Assembly (NCBI GenBank): GCA_018661705.1
Contig: JABJHR010000001.1
Location: forward strand, 52,485 to 116,484
Source of the DNA: Candidatus Woesearchaeota archaeon
Lineage (GTDB): Archaea > Nanobdellota > Nanobdellia > Woesearchaeales > DSVV01
Length of the DNA stretch: 64,000 nucleotides
Direction: 5' to 3'
The notes under the pieces were generated by a model that searched no databases, had not been told where the DNA came from, and saw only the letters and a list, made by a program, of their open reading frames with translations. The first letter of the stretch is position 1. Every line of letters starts with the position of its first letter. Both the position numbers and the translations under genes were made by a program. Below are positions 7,999-15,659 of the stretch, one piece after another.

Positions 7999-8979
7999 TT
8001 AAACTAACCAACCCTGTAAAAAGTTAATCAAATAACCAACAATAATAATTCCAACTGTCACAATTGCAAAGAATATCAGTATTAATCTTAGCTTCATTGC
8101 TCTTCTTAAGATGATTGCTTCTGGTAAGCTAAGAGCAGCAGTTGCCATCATAAATGCTAGTGCAGTGCCTAATGGAATGCCTTTCTGGAATAATACTACA
8201 GCTATTGGAACAATTGCGGCACAGCTTCCATACATTGGAACTCCTAATAAAGTTGCAATAGGGACTGTAAATATGCCACCTTTAAAAATAATTGCTTGGA
8301 TTGTTGCTTCAGGAACAAAATTATGAATTCCTGCACCAATTGCAACACCAACTATAACCCATAACCATAATTTCTTTGTGATTGAAACTGCTTCTTTTAT
8401 TCCAAAATTAATTCTATCCATAAATGTTTTGTATGTTTGTAGTTTTTCTGCTTTTGCTTTCTTTGCTTTTGTTTTTACTTTATTAATCATATCTTTAACA
8501 AGATGTTTCTCTAGTTTCATTTTTCCAAGAATAATTCCTGCAAAAACACCTATTAATATTCCAAACACAACATATGCTGCAGTAATTTTCCAGCCAAAAA
8601 ATCCCCACATTAAAACTACTAAATATTCATTAACTAATGGAGAAGTTATTAGAAATGAGAATGTAACTCCTAAAGGAACACCTGCTTTAATAAAGCTTAA
8701 GAATAATGGAATGGATGAACATGAACAAAATGGCGTTATGGCTCCAAATAATGATGCAAACAAATTTGAAATCCCAAATTTACCCTTACTCAACCATTTT
8801 TTGATTTTTTCTGGTGGAATATAAGTTCTTAAGAATCCAACAATTGCAATCATTACAAATAACAATAAAATTATTTTGATTGAATCATAAATAAAAAAAT
8901 GAAGTGCTTCACCTAACCTTGTCTCTGCATTTAATTTAAACACATTAAATACTAACCATTCTGTGAATATTTCTAACAT
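7999..8979 (-). CDS. Permease of the DUF318/ArsP-like family
   Basis: 326 residues with about eight membrane segments. The motif TPFCSCSSIPLFLSF in the first half and GVPMYGSCAAIVPIA in the second half mark the PF03773 permease family, linked in other organisms to efflux of organoarsenicals or metal ions; the CSCSS cysteines are thought to bind the substrate. A Lys-rich cytoplasmic loop separates the two halves. The start overlaps the upstream Cys-rich mini-gene by 7 bases, which suggests coupled translation. The substrate is not shown by the sequence. Confidence 0.82.
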   Translation of the reverse strand: MLEIFTEWLVFNVFKLNAETRLGEALHFFIYDSIKIILLLFVMIAIVGFLRTYIPPEKIKKWLSKGKFGISNLFASLFGAITPFCSCSSIPLFLSFIKAGVPLGVTFSFLITSPLVNEYLVVLMWGFFGWKITAAYVVFGILIGVFAGIILGKMKLEKHLVKDMINKVKTKAKKAKAEKLQTYKTFMDRINFGIKEAVSITKKLWLWVIVGVAIGAGIHNFVPEATIQAIIFKGGIFTVPIATLLGVPMYGSCAAIVPIAVVLFQKGIPLGTALAFMMATAALSLPEAIILRRAMKLRLILIFFAIVTVGIIIVGYLINFLQGWLV

Positions 8980-9083
8980 TTTTTATCCTTACAACAACAT
9001 GATAGTTTCTTTGCTTTCTTTTCTAGCTTTTTATCAAATTTATCCATCATGTTTTCTAAGAATGATTTCTTATTCTTTTTCAT
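8973..9083 (-). CDS. 36-aa Lys- and Cys-rich peptide coupled to the permease
   Basis: This reading frame begins MKKNKKSFLENMMDKFDKK and ends SCCCKDKKC. It overlaps the permease start by 7 bases. A basic amphipathic helix followed by a CCC...C tail suggests a metal or metalloid-binding peptide that could deliver its ligand to the CSCSS permease; this is inference from composition and coupling. No strong Shine-Dalgarno is visible, but TATA-like sequences in the divergent promoter region 9084-9184 could give a short leader. Confidence 0.6.
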   Translation of the reverse strand: MKKNKKSFLENMMDKFDKKLEKKAKKLSCCCKDKKC

Positions 9084-9184
9084 ATTTGTGGTTATATGTT
9101 ATGTGGTTTATATTGGTTGTGGTTATTATTCATTAACTTTAAAAACCAATCTTAATTTCTTTATTTTAGTTTTGGTGAAGAAAT

Positions 9185-10177
9185 ATGTATGAGAAAGATA
9201 TAGCAGTGATTGAAGAAGTTGAAATGGATTTAACTATCTTGGATTTATTTGCAAGTGATTTTGTTCAAAAGCAACTTAGATGTTTTGTTACAGGGAATGA
9301 ATATGATCAAATTACAACAATTTCTATTGTGCCATCTGAATCACTAGGTAATAATCTTTTCCAATATTCCTTTGATTTAGATTTTCAAAAACAGTGGAAT
9401 ATGGATGTTCTTGCTAGTACTGGAAAAGTGAAGATAAATTTTAATGCAGATTTAGAATCTTTGGGTGGCGGTAGAGTTAAAAAACATACTGTTGGTAGTA
9501 TAGATAATCTTGTTTTAGATTCAATTAAAGGATTTGGAAAGAAAAGACCATTTAGTTTTAGTTTTCCTCAAAATAATGAATCAAATGCTCCTGATAATAC
9601 TTTCTCATTTGAAGTTGCTAATGTTGGGGGTGTAGAATTGCTTTTACCTGCTTCAGAAATAACAACTCATTTACCTTCAAAGAAGGATTCTTTTTTTAGA
9701 TACATTTATTCTGGTATATTAAAAGAAATGGGGATTAGTCATCCGCATTTATCTGGTCAAGATGAATTTAGTTATACAAAAGGAGGTTATGGTGTTTCAG
9801 CAGATGTTCAAGCAGCAATCTATTCAAAATTACATTCTATGGTAAAACTTAAAATGCAATCTGGTAACCATAGAATAGGATATTCCATAGCTCGTACAGG
9901 GAATAATGATTTAAGACTTGAAATGGAATTGTTTACATCAAGTGCTGCATTTGCTCCAACTTATATAGATCATCTTAGAATTATGCAAATGGCTTTAAAA
10001 CCTTCCTCATCTCCCAGCATGGAACCATTACCTAGAGCAACTACCAAGTATTTCTTAGAAACTTTAGGCAAGCATTTAGAATGTGGGCCAACTGATATTG
10101 TTAAAAAGGATAGATATTTTATATCAGCATATAGAAAACAACCTCAGGCAGAAGTAATGAAAATAGCACAACGTTAG
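9185..10177 (+). CDS. Conserved-looking protein of unknown function (330 aa)
   Basis: I do not recognise this protein. It is soluble with no signal peptide or membrane segment, and has alternating beta and short helical stretches. A block around residues 170-215 reads KKDSFFRYIYSGILKEMGIS and then YTKGGYGVSADVQAAIYSKL. The stop codon overlaps the stop of the convergent nreA gene by 4 bases. A TTTAAAAAC TATA-like box lies near 9140. Codon use is like its neighbours. Confidence 0.7.
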   Translation: MYEKDIAVIEEVEMDLTILDLFASDFVQKQLRCFVTGNEYDQITTISIVPSESLGNNLFQYSFDLDFQKQWNMDVLASTGKVKINFNADLESLGGGRVKKHTVGSIDNLVLDSIKGFGKKRPFSFSFPQNNESNAPDNTFSFEVANVGGVELLLPASEITTHLPSKKDSFFRYIYSGILKEMGISHPHLSGQDEFSYTKGGYGVSADVQAAIYSKLHSMVKLKMQSGNHRIGYSIARTGNNDLRLEMELFTSSAAFAPTYIDHLRIMQMALKPSSSPSMEPLPRATTKYFLETLGKHLECGPTDIVKKDRYFISAYRKQPQAEVMKIAQR

Positions 10178-11370
10178 AAAAATTCTCCTAATTTCATTTG
10201 TTCTTGCATATTTCTTAATAATAAACTTTGATCTAATATTCCGTTAACATTAAATCCAAATTTCTTACTGCCAACTAATTTTGCATAGTTTAATAATAAT
10301 TCTTTGCTGGCAAATTCAATTGGTTTGTTTGCTAAAGCAGCTCTTGTTGCTTGACGACAAACCCAAACTCCAAGTGGTGCAATGTATTCATTAGGATTAA
10401 TAAATCTTAATGCTAAAACACCTGCTTGTCTTTTTATTGATTTTAGTTTTTCTAGTATTGCAATTCTTGCTGCATAATAACCACCAGCAGTTTCATAAGC
10501 ATATGCTTTTCTGCCTTGAAAACTTTCATAATCAGTTGCAAAACTATTTTGTTCAGTAATTATCATTTCAAATAATTCATAACTCCAAACTTCTGGAAAC
10601 ATTAATATCAAATAATAATTTCCTTGGTAACCTCCAAAGTATGCTAAGTAATTAGTTGTTTGAAAATCTTTTACTTCTGAAACTATTTGTTTTCCAATTA
10701 AATCATCGACTGCAGTTATGCTCCATCTTGTCGGAACTAGTTTTCTATTTTTTTTCATTCCCAAATTTGCTAGTGAGAAAACTTTTGTTAGATAATGTTC
10801 ATCAAAACCTTTATCATATAATGAATAAACGGCATCGTTTGCTTTGAAATATATATCATCAACTGCTTTTTCTACCTGCTGAGGGATTTTTGGATTTTCT
10901 GTGATCATTGCTTTTTTAATTCCAACTTTTGGGCCGTGAGGCATTGCATCATCAAACATTGTCAGCGAATGTTGTGGTTTTTTTGTTAAATTAATTTCAA
11001 CATCAACAGGTTTACTTGCAAGAGAAATTTCTTGAGACATCTCTAAAAGTTTATTATCAAATGTTTTAATGTTTGCTCGGAACTGAGAATTAATTAATTG
11101 AGTTCTTAAATCAATTATTTTAGGAATAGTAGTTCCTTCTTTTACCCAAGTTAAAGGTTCATCATGTTTTTGATAATCCTCAACATTCATAATTCCTACA
11201 TTTATGTTAGGATACCCAAATTTTCCAACAAATAAATTAGGGGATGCTCCAAAATAATCTTGTTTTGCTGCTTTATTGAACTTTTCCTTTGCATCTAACT
11301 TTATTTTCTTTGGATCTAAACCATGGAAGTGTAATTTCCTTCCTTTATCCTTGATGTATGATATATTCAT
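10174..11370 (-). CDS. nreA: DNA repair protein NreA
   Basis: 398 residues matching the archaeal Nre family: ASPNLFVGKFGYPNINVGIM near the N-terminus, a central FGGYQGNYYLILMFPEVW and GRKAYAYETAGGYYAAR..., and a C-terminal QMKLGEFF. That tail fits the PCNA-interacting consensus Q-x-x-L-x-x-F-F exactly; in Haloferax NreA works with PCNA in repair of DNA damage. The N-terminal cysteine zinc motif found in some Nre proteins is absent. A minus-strand TATA box at 11391-11400 is 26 bases before the ATG, so the mRNA is leaderless. Confidence 0.85.
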   Translation of the reverse strand: MNISYIKDKGRKLHFHGLDPKKIKLDAKEKFNKAAKQDYFGASPNLFVGKFGYPNINVGIMNVEDYQKHDEPLTWVKEGTTIPKIIDLRTQLINSQFRANIKTFDNKLLEMSQEISLASKPVDVEINLTKKPQHSLTMFDDAMPHGPKVGIKKAMITENPKIPQQVEKAVDDIYFKANDAVYSLYDKGFDEHYLTKVFSLANLGMKKNRKLVPTRWSITAVDDLIGKQIVSEVKDFQTTNYLAYFGGYQGNYYLILMFPEVWSYELFEMIITEQNSFATDYESFQGRKAYAYETAGGYYAARIAILEKLKSIKRQAGVLALRFINPNEYIAPLGVWVCRQATRAALANKPIEFASKELLLNYAKLVGSKKFGFNVNGILDQSLLLRNMQEQMKLGEFF

Positions 11371-11390
11371 GTTTAGGTGGGATATGTTGT

Positions 11391-11400
11391 TTAATATAAA
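11391..11400 (-). promoter_or_regulatory. TATA box of nreA
   Basis: TTTATATTAA on the minus strand, 26 bases from its centre to the nreA ATG. Confidence 0.6.
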
Positions 11401-11410
11401 GGTTTTTGAT

Positions 11411-11473
11411 AAGGTAATAAAGGTTCTAAGGGTAGGAAAGGTTGAAAAAACCTTTCAAACTCTTATTACCTTT
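11411..11473. repeat. Imperfect dyad with AAAGGTT words
   Basis: AAGGTAATAA pairs with TTATTACCTT and an inner GAAAGG/CCTTTC hairpin is present. Similar words recur at 25388-25455, and more AAACCTTT copies follow up to 11510. Confidence 0.55.
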
Positions 11474-11532
11474 AAAACCTTTCAAACCTTTTCATAGAAA
11501 CCTTTTAATACAACCCCGCCATCTTTCATATC

Positions 11533-12579
11533 ATGGCAAGTAAGAGAGATGAATTATTACTGAAAATAAGGCAGGAATTAGATAATTGTACAAGGCCATT
11601 ATTCTTTTTTGATGATGATCCTGATGGTTTATCTAGCTTTCTTCAGCTTTATCGATATAAAGAAGCAGGGAAAGGTGTTGTTGTTAAGATTCATCCTGTT
11701 TTGGATGAGAAATTCTTAAGAGCTGTTAAAGATTATGGTCCAGACAAGATATTTATCTTAGATATTCCTAAAGTGAGTGAATCATTTCTTCAAAAACTAA
11801 ATTTGCCAATTGTTTATATTGATCATCATAATATTTTTGAACATAAACAAGATAATCTTATTTATTTTAACCCGCATGTTTTTGATGCAAAAGATGAAAG
11901 ATGTGTTAGTTATTGGTGCCATAAAATAGTAAATCAAAAAGATGATTTATGGATTGCAATGGTTGGTTGTGTTGGTGATTGGTTTTTGCCTGAATTTAAA
12001 AATGAATTTGCAGAAAAATATCCTGATTTGTTAGATGCAAAAGTAAACAAACCAGAAGATGCTTTGTTTGGTTCTAAATTAGGAAAATTAATTAGAATAT
12101 TTTCATTTATCCTGAAGGGGCAACATAAAGATGTTGTTGCAAGTATTAAAGTGCTAACAAGAATAAAATCACCACACGAAATTCTTAATCAAGAAACATC
12201 TCAAGGAAGATTTGTTTATAAAAGATTTGTAGCAATTAACAAATATTATGAAGAATTAATCAATTCTATTGGTGAAAAGAATATTAATGGTAATGTTTTA
12301 GAATTTATGTACACAGAAAAACAATGGTCATTTACTTCTGATTTAAGTAATGAATTATTATACAAATTTCCTGATAAAGTAATTATGGTCTGTAGAGAAA
12401 AAAGTGGAGAATTTAAATGCAGTCTTCGTTCAAGTAAATTTAAATTACCTAAAAGAATTAATGAAGCATTAGAAGGGCTAACTGGTTATGGTGGTGGCCA
12501 TGATTATGCATGTGGTGCTTGTGTGAAAGTTAGTGATTTCAAAGAATTTCTTAGTAGATTTAAAAAATCCTTAAGTTAG
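11533..12579 (+). CDS. DHH-family phosphoesterase (RecJ-like)
   Basis: 348 residues. The N-terminal FFDDDPDGLSSFLQLY and VYIDHHNIF are DHH motifs that bind two metal ions, and the C-terminal GYGGGHDYACGACV is the DHHA1 substrate-binding motif. Members degrade single-stranded nucleic acid, oligoribonucleotides or cyclic dinucleotides, and archaeal versions include replisome-associated GAN/RecJ. Which substrate applies here cannot be told from the sequence. Placement beside nreA is compatible with a DNA-repair role. Confidence 0.82.
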   Translation: MASKRDELLLKIRQELDNCTRPLFFFDDDPDGLSSFLQLYRYKEAGKGVVVKIHPVLDEKFLRAVKDYGPDKIFILDIPKVSESFLQKLNLPIVYIDHHNIFEHKQDNLIYFNPHVFDAKDERCVSYWCHKIVNQKDDLWIAMVGCVGDWFLPEFKNEFAEKYPDLLDAKVNKPEDALFGSKLGKLIRIFSFILKGQHKDVVASIKVLTRIKSPHEILNQETSQGRFVYKRFVAINKYYEELINSIGEKNINGNVLEFMYTEKQWSFTSDLSNELLYKFPDKVIMVCREKSGEFKCSLRSSKFKLPKRINEALEGLTGYGGGHDYACGACVKVSDFKEFLSRFKKSLS

Positions 12580-12582
12580 TTT

Positions 12583-12772
12583 TGAGTAATGGGTCTTGAG
12601 TTATGGGGGAGTTATCAGTAAGTAGTTCTGAGTATTGCTGATTTTTCTCAATACCAATTAACCCATAACCAAATTTCATAACAAATTTACTTTAAACCAA
12701 CTCATAACTCACTACTCAAAACCCAGAACCATTACTTCTTACTTCCAACTTAGAACTACTTACTCCCTATTA
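12583..12772. repeat. Family B dyad element, copy B1
   Basis: The left arm is built of GAGTAATGGGT, TTGAGTTATGG and AGTAAGTAGTTCTGAGT; the right arm contains the complements ACTCATAACTCACTACTC, CCCAGAACCATTACT and AACTTAGAACTACTTACT. A central AACCCATAACCAAAT segment is shared with other copies. No gene is present in this gap. Confidence 0.7.
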
Positions 12773-12810
12773 GGAGAATATTTAAATATCTCATCTATTT
12801 ATAGATATTT

Positions 12811-13485
12811 ATGGTAAGAGTATCTCCCTCATTATTCGGTATGGGTAAAAAGAAATTAGTAGATGCAGTTAACTCAGCTAAGAATGCAGACTTTTTTCAT
12901 ATTGATGTTACTGATGGGGTGTTTGTTAAGGATAAAAATGGCGGTGCTTCCTTATTCTTTGATGATTCAGTCCTAGAAATAGTTAAAGAAAATACTGAAA
13001 TTCCTTTAGACGTTCATTTGATGGTTGCAGATCCAATTAAACATATTGAAAGATATGCAATGCATAATCCAGAATTTCTTGCTTTTCATATTGAAGCAAC
13101 TGATGATCCTGAAAAAGTTATCAAAAAAATTAAATCTTTTGCAGTAAAAGTAGTTGTGGTGGTAAATCCAAGCACTCCTTTGAAAGAAATTGAAAAAATA
13201 TTAGATCAAGTTGATAAGGTTTTGTTAATGAGTGTAGTTCCAGGTAAGGGTGGTCAAAAATACATGCCATCTGTTACTAAAAAGATTAAAGAATTAAGAA
13301 CAATGATTAATGAAAAAGAATTATCAGTACTTATTGAAGTAGATGGCGGGATTAAATTAGATAATGTAGAAATTCCAATAATGGCTGGTGTAGACGTGAT
13401 TGTATCAGGAACAGGGATTTTTAATCATGCTAAATTATCACCTTTTGAAGTAATTGAAAAAATTAAAGAGGTTGGAGTAGAATGA
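12811..13485 (+). CDS. rpe: Ribulose-phosphate 3-epimerase
   Basis: 224 residues with a TIM-barrel pattern. VRVSPSLFG, FHIDVTDGVFV, LDVHLMVADP, VVNPSTPL, LLMSVVPGKGGQKYMP and IEVDGGIKLDN are the standard Rpe motifs; the Asp pair (IDVTDG, EVDGG) and HLMV His are catalytic or metal ligands. It interconverts ribulose-5-P and xylulose-5-P. It is fused by a 4-base ATGA overlap to rpiB, giving a pentose-phosphate operon. Confidence 0.93.
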   Translation: MVRVSPSLFGMGKKKLVDAVNSAKNADFFHIDVTDGVFVKDKNGGASLFFDDSVLEIVKENTEIPLDVHLMVADPIKHIERYAMHNPEFLAFHIEATDDPEKVIKKIKSFAVKVVVVVNPSTPLKEIEKILDQVDKVLLMSVVPGKGGQKYMPSVTKKIKELRTMINEKELSVLIEVDGGIKLDNVEIPIMAGVDVIVSGTGIFNHAKLSPFEVIEKIKEVGVE

Positions 13486-13985
13486 AGATTTATTTAGGAG
13501 CTGATCATGGTGGTTATGCATTAAAAGAAAAAATTGTAAAATATTTGGATGGGAAAAATATTGATTATGAAGATTTAACTACTGATTTTGATCCAAAAGA
13601 TGATTATCCAAATGTTGCAAAAGAAGTTGGAAAATTAGTAGCTTCTGAAATTGCAGATGGAAAAAATACAAAAGGTATTCTAATTTGTGGAACAGGAACA
13701 GGAGTAAGTTTAGCTGCAAACAAAGTAAAAGGAATAAGGGCGGCTGCATTAACAACAGAAGATAAAGTTTTGTTAGCAAGGTTACACAATGATCTTAATA
13801 TCTTATGTTTAGCAGGCTTAGAGTTTCCTTCAGATCTTCCAAGCAAGGTTAAGGGCAAATATAATAATTTACTTGACTTTTCAAAAGAATTTCCTGTGAA
13901 AAAAGCTATTCCTTTGATTGAAGTATTTCTAAATACCAAATTTGAAGGTGGCAGACATAAGAAAAGAGTAGATATGATTTGTTAG
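13482..13985 (+). CDS. rpiB: Ribose-5-phosphate isomerase B
   Basis: 167 residues. MKIYLGADHGGYALKEKI, LICGTGTGVSLAANKVKGIR and LNILCLAG are RpiB/LacAB hallmarks; the Cys in LICGTGTG is the usual catalytic base. It interconverts ribose-5-P and ribulose-5-P and starts within the rpe stop codon (ATGA). Archaea more often use RpiA, so a bacterial-type RpiB is consistent with transfer in DPANN lineages. Confidence 0.92.
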   Translation: MKIYLGADHGGYALKEKIVKYLDGKNIDYEDLTTDFDPKDDYPNVAKEVGKLVASEIADGKNTKGILICGTGTGVSLAANKVKGIRAAALTTEDKVLLARLHNDLNILCLAGLEFPSDLPSKVKGKYNNLLDFSKEFPVKKAIPLIEVFLNTKFEGGRHKKRVDMIC

Positions 13986-14142
13986 TTTTGAGTAATGGGT
14001 TTTGAGTTATGAGTGGGTCATTAGTAAGTAGTTATGAGTTTTGTTGTGTTTTCTTAATACTAATTAACCCACAACCAAATCTTATGACAGATCTACTCAA
14101 GACCAACCCACTACACATAACTCAAAACACATAACCCTTATA
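13984..14142. repeat. Family B dyad element, copy B2
   Basis: It begins TTTTGAGTAATGGGTTTTGA and ends with CACATAACTCAAAACACATA; the centre AACCCACAACCAAATCTTAT and AGATCTACTCAAGACCAAC is nearly the same as in copy B1 and the reversed copies. Confidence 0.7.
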
Positions 14143-14170
14143 TTATAATAATATACTACTTATATAGTAA

Positions 14171-14180
14171 TATTTATAAA
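14171..14180 (+). promoter_or_regulatory. TATA box of tRNA-Gly
   Basis: TATTTATAAA lies about 34 bases before the tRNA, consistent with a short 5' leader removed by RNase P. Confidence 0.6.
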
Positions 14181-14209
14181 GGAAAAGTTTTTCTTCTAGC
14201 TTAGATTAT

Positions 14210-14302
14210 GCACCGGTGGTCTAATGGCTACAGCATTATAGCTGCCATAAATGACTTCGGCCTTCCAAGCCGGGTATCTGGGTTCAAATCCCGGCCGGTG
14301 CA
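14210..14302 (+). tRNA. tRNA-Gly (anticodon TCC) with a ~21-nt insertion in the D-loop
   Basis: The acceptor stem GCACCGG/CCGGTGC, anticodon arm TCGGC-CTTCCAA-GCCGG and T-arm CTGGG-TTCAAAT-CCCGG give a standard archaeal tRNA-Gly(UCC), discriminator A, no encoded CCA. The mature form should be about 72 nt, but the gene is 93. The surplus lies between GTCTAATGGCTA and GAC of the D-arm and contains the small hairpin CAGC-ATTATA-GCTG flanked by ATGG/CCAT. This is probably a non-canonical archaeal intron removed by the splicing endonuclease, or an expanded D-arm. T-run follows as terminator. Confidence 0.88.
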
Positions 14303-14365
14303 TTTTTTTACGCTGATGAGAATCAGAGATTAATAAAAACAAAAGTTAAAGCGAGGTAAAATAAA

Positions 14366-14599
14366 ATGCCATTTGATCCAAATTTAGATAAGAAATTGTT
14401 TTCAGAAGAAAAAGAGTTTGAAAGAACAAAAGTAAGTGTAAGTGTTATGAGTTATAATGACGGTCCTAAAAAACTGCAAATCTCTAGAGAGAATAAAACC
14501 GCAGCAGGCGAAATGCAGTTCGCAAAATTAGGTAGGATGACTAAAGAAGAAGCTGAAGTAGTTCTTCCAATGATGCAAAAAGCAATTGAGCAAATGTAA
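14366..14599 (+). CDS. Small conserved archaeal-type protein (77 aa), possibly PC4-like
   Basis: The pattern VSVSVMSYNDGPKKLQISR, then FAKLGRMTKEEAEVVLPMM and a closing helix is familiar from short archaeal proteins and resembles the ssDNA-binding PC4 fold (beta strands then one helix). That fold assignment is inference. The start has a GAGGT Shine-Dalgarno. The tRNA-Gly gene is 60 bases upstream, so the two may share a transcript. Confidence 0.7.
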   Translation: MPFDPNLDKKLFSEEKEFERTKVSVSVMSYNDGPKKLQISRENKTAAGEMQFAKLGRMTKEEAEVVLPMMQKAIEQM

Positions 14600-14639
14600 G
14601 TTTGCTTTTTTATTTCTTTTTTTAATATTAATTCTTGGA

Positions 14640-14865
14640 AAATTCTTCTCTTTTTGAAAAAATTTGTGAGTGACATGTCCTAACGGACCTAGTGTTGTAG
14701 TGTGACATGCAGTGTAGCACTTTTCAACAATTGCGGATGCTCTCTTTTTCACGAGGACTTTTCTTTGTTTAATTTCAGTGTTTTTTTATTTTTTGCTAGT
14801 ACTTTGTTTACTAAAGAAAATTACACTTTTTTACTAGGATTTTTCTTTATTAATAACTAATTTTC
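14640..14865 (-). repeat. Family C element, copy C2 (inverted relative to C1)
   Basis: Read on the minus strand it contains CTTTAGTAAACAAAGTACTAG, GTGAAAAAGAGAGCATCCGC, AATTGTTGAAAAGTGCTAC, GCATGTCACACTACAACACT and GGTCCGTTAGGACATG, following the order of copy C1. It occupies most of the 333-bp gap 14600-14932; nothing else is seen in that gap. Confidence 0.75.
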
Positions 14866-14932
14866 TCTATATTAACTAATTAAGACAATTTTAAGCATAA
14901 ACTTAATAAATCTATAGATATAAGTTTACATA

Positions 14933-15658
14933 ATGGTCAAGAAGAAGGTAATGAAGAAGCCTATAGCTAAGAAAAAGACTAAAGCTAGGCAGAACTCTAA
15001 GAAAAAAGAAATAGAGAAAGAAACAGTTATTTGCTTTTGTGCGCATAATGATGATCAAGTTATAGGTGCTGGTGGAACATTAGCAAAATATGCAAAAGAA
15101 GGCAAAGATGTTTATACATATATCTTTTCATACGGTGAATCTTCACATCCCCATCTTCAAAGAGAAGTAATTGTGAAAAAGAGAGTTGCGGAATCACAAA
15201 CTTGTGATAAAGCAATGGGTGGAAAAGGAATTTACCATTTGGGATTAAAAGAAGGAAGTTTTCTAAAAGAGATTGAGTTGCGTGGATTTAAACAAAAGAT
15301 TAAAGAAATTATTCAAGATAAAAAACCAACAAGAATATTTACACACAGTCAAGATGATCCGCATCCTGATCATAGAGTTGTAAATAAAATTGTTAAAGAA
15401 ATTGTAGATGAACTTAAATTAGAGATTGATTTATATAGTTTTGATGTTTGGAATCCATGGACGGCAAGAGGTAGAGATAAGCCTAAGTTAGTTGTGGATA
15501 TTTCTGCAACATTTGATAAAAAAATTAAAGCACTTAAGTGCCATAAAAGTCAAAAATTAACATTATTAAGCATGGTTCCTGCAACATATGCAAGAGCAAT
15601 TATTCATGGCCTTAATCATTATTGTAAATACGCAGAAGTATTTTATAAAATAAATTAA
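14933..15658 (+). CDS. PIG-L/LmbE-family N-deacetylase
   Basis: 241 residues. A Lys-rich N-terminal tail (residues 1-30) precedes VICFCAHNDDQVIGAGGTLA, whose AHxDD motif binds zinc, and the second motif HPDHRVV (residues about 143-149). The family deacetylates N-acetylglucosaminyl groups on lipids or small molecules. The next gene, a GT4 glycosyltransferase, begins one base after the stop, so the two probably act on the same glycolipid or glycan precursor. The basic tail is like those of other proteins here and may bind nucleic acid or membrane. Confidence 0.85.
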   Translation: MVKKKVMKKPIAKKKTKARQNSKKKEIEKETVICFCAHNDDQVIGAGGTLAKYAKEGKDVYTYIFSYGESSHPHLQREVIVKKRVAESQTCDKAMGGKGIYHLGLKEGSFLKEIELRGFKQKIKEIIQDKKPTRIFTHSQDDPHPDHRVVNKIVKEIVDELKLEIDLYSFDVWNPWTARGRDKPKLVVDISATFDKKIKALKCHKSQKLTLLSMVPATYARAIIHGLNHYCKYAEVFYKIN

Positions 15659-15659
15659 A

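Noticed and set aside
13579..13939. Minus-strand frames within rpiB
   Set aside because: Shadows of a clear RpiB gene with strong family motifs.
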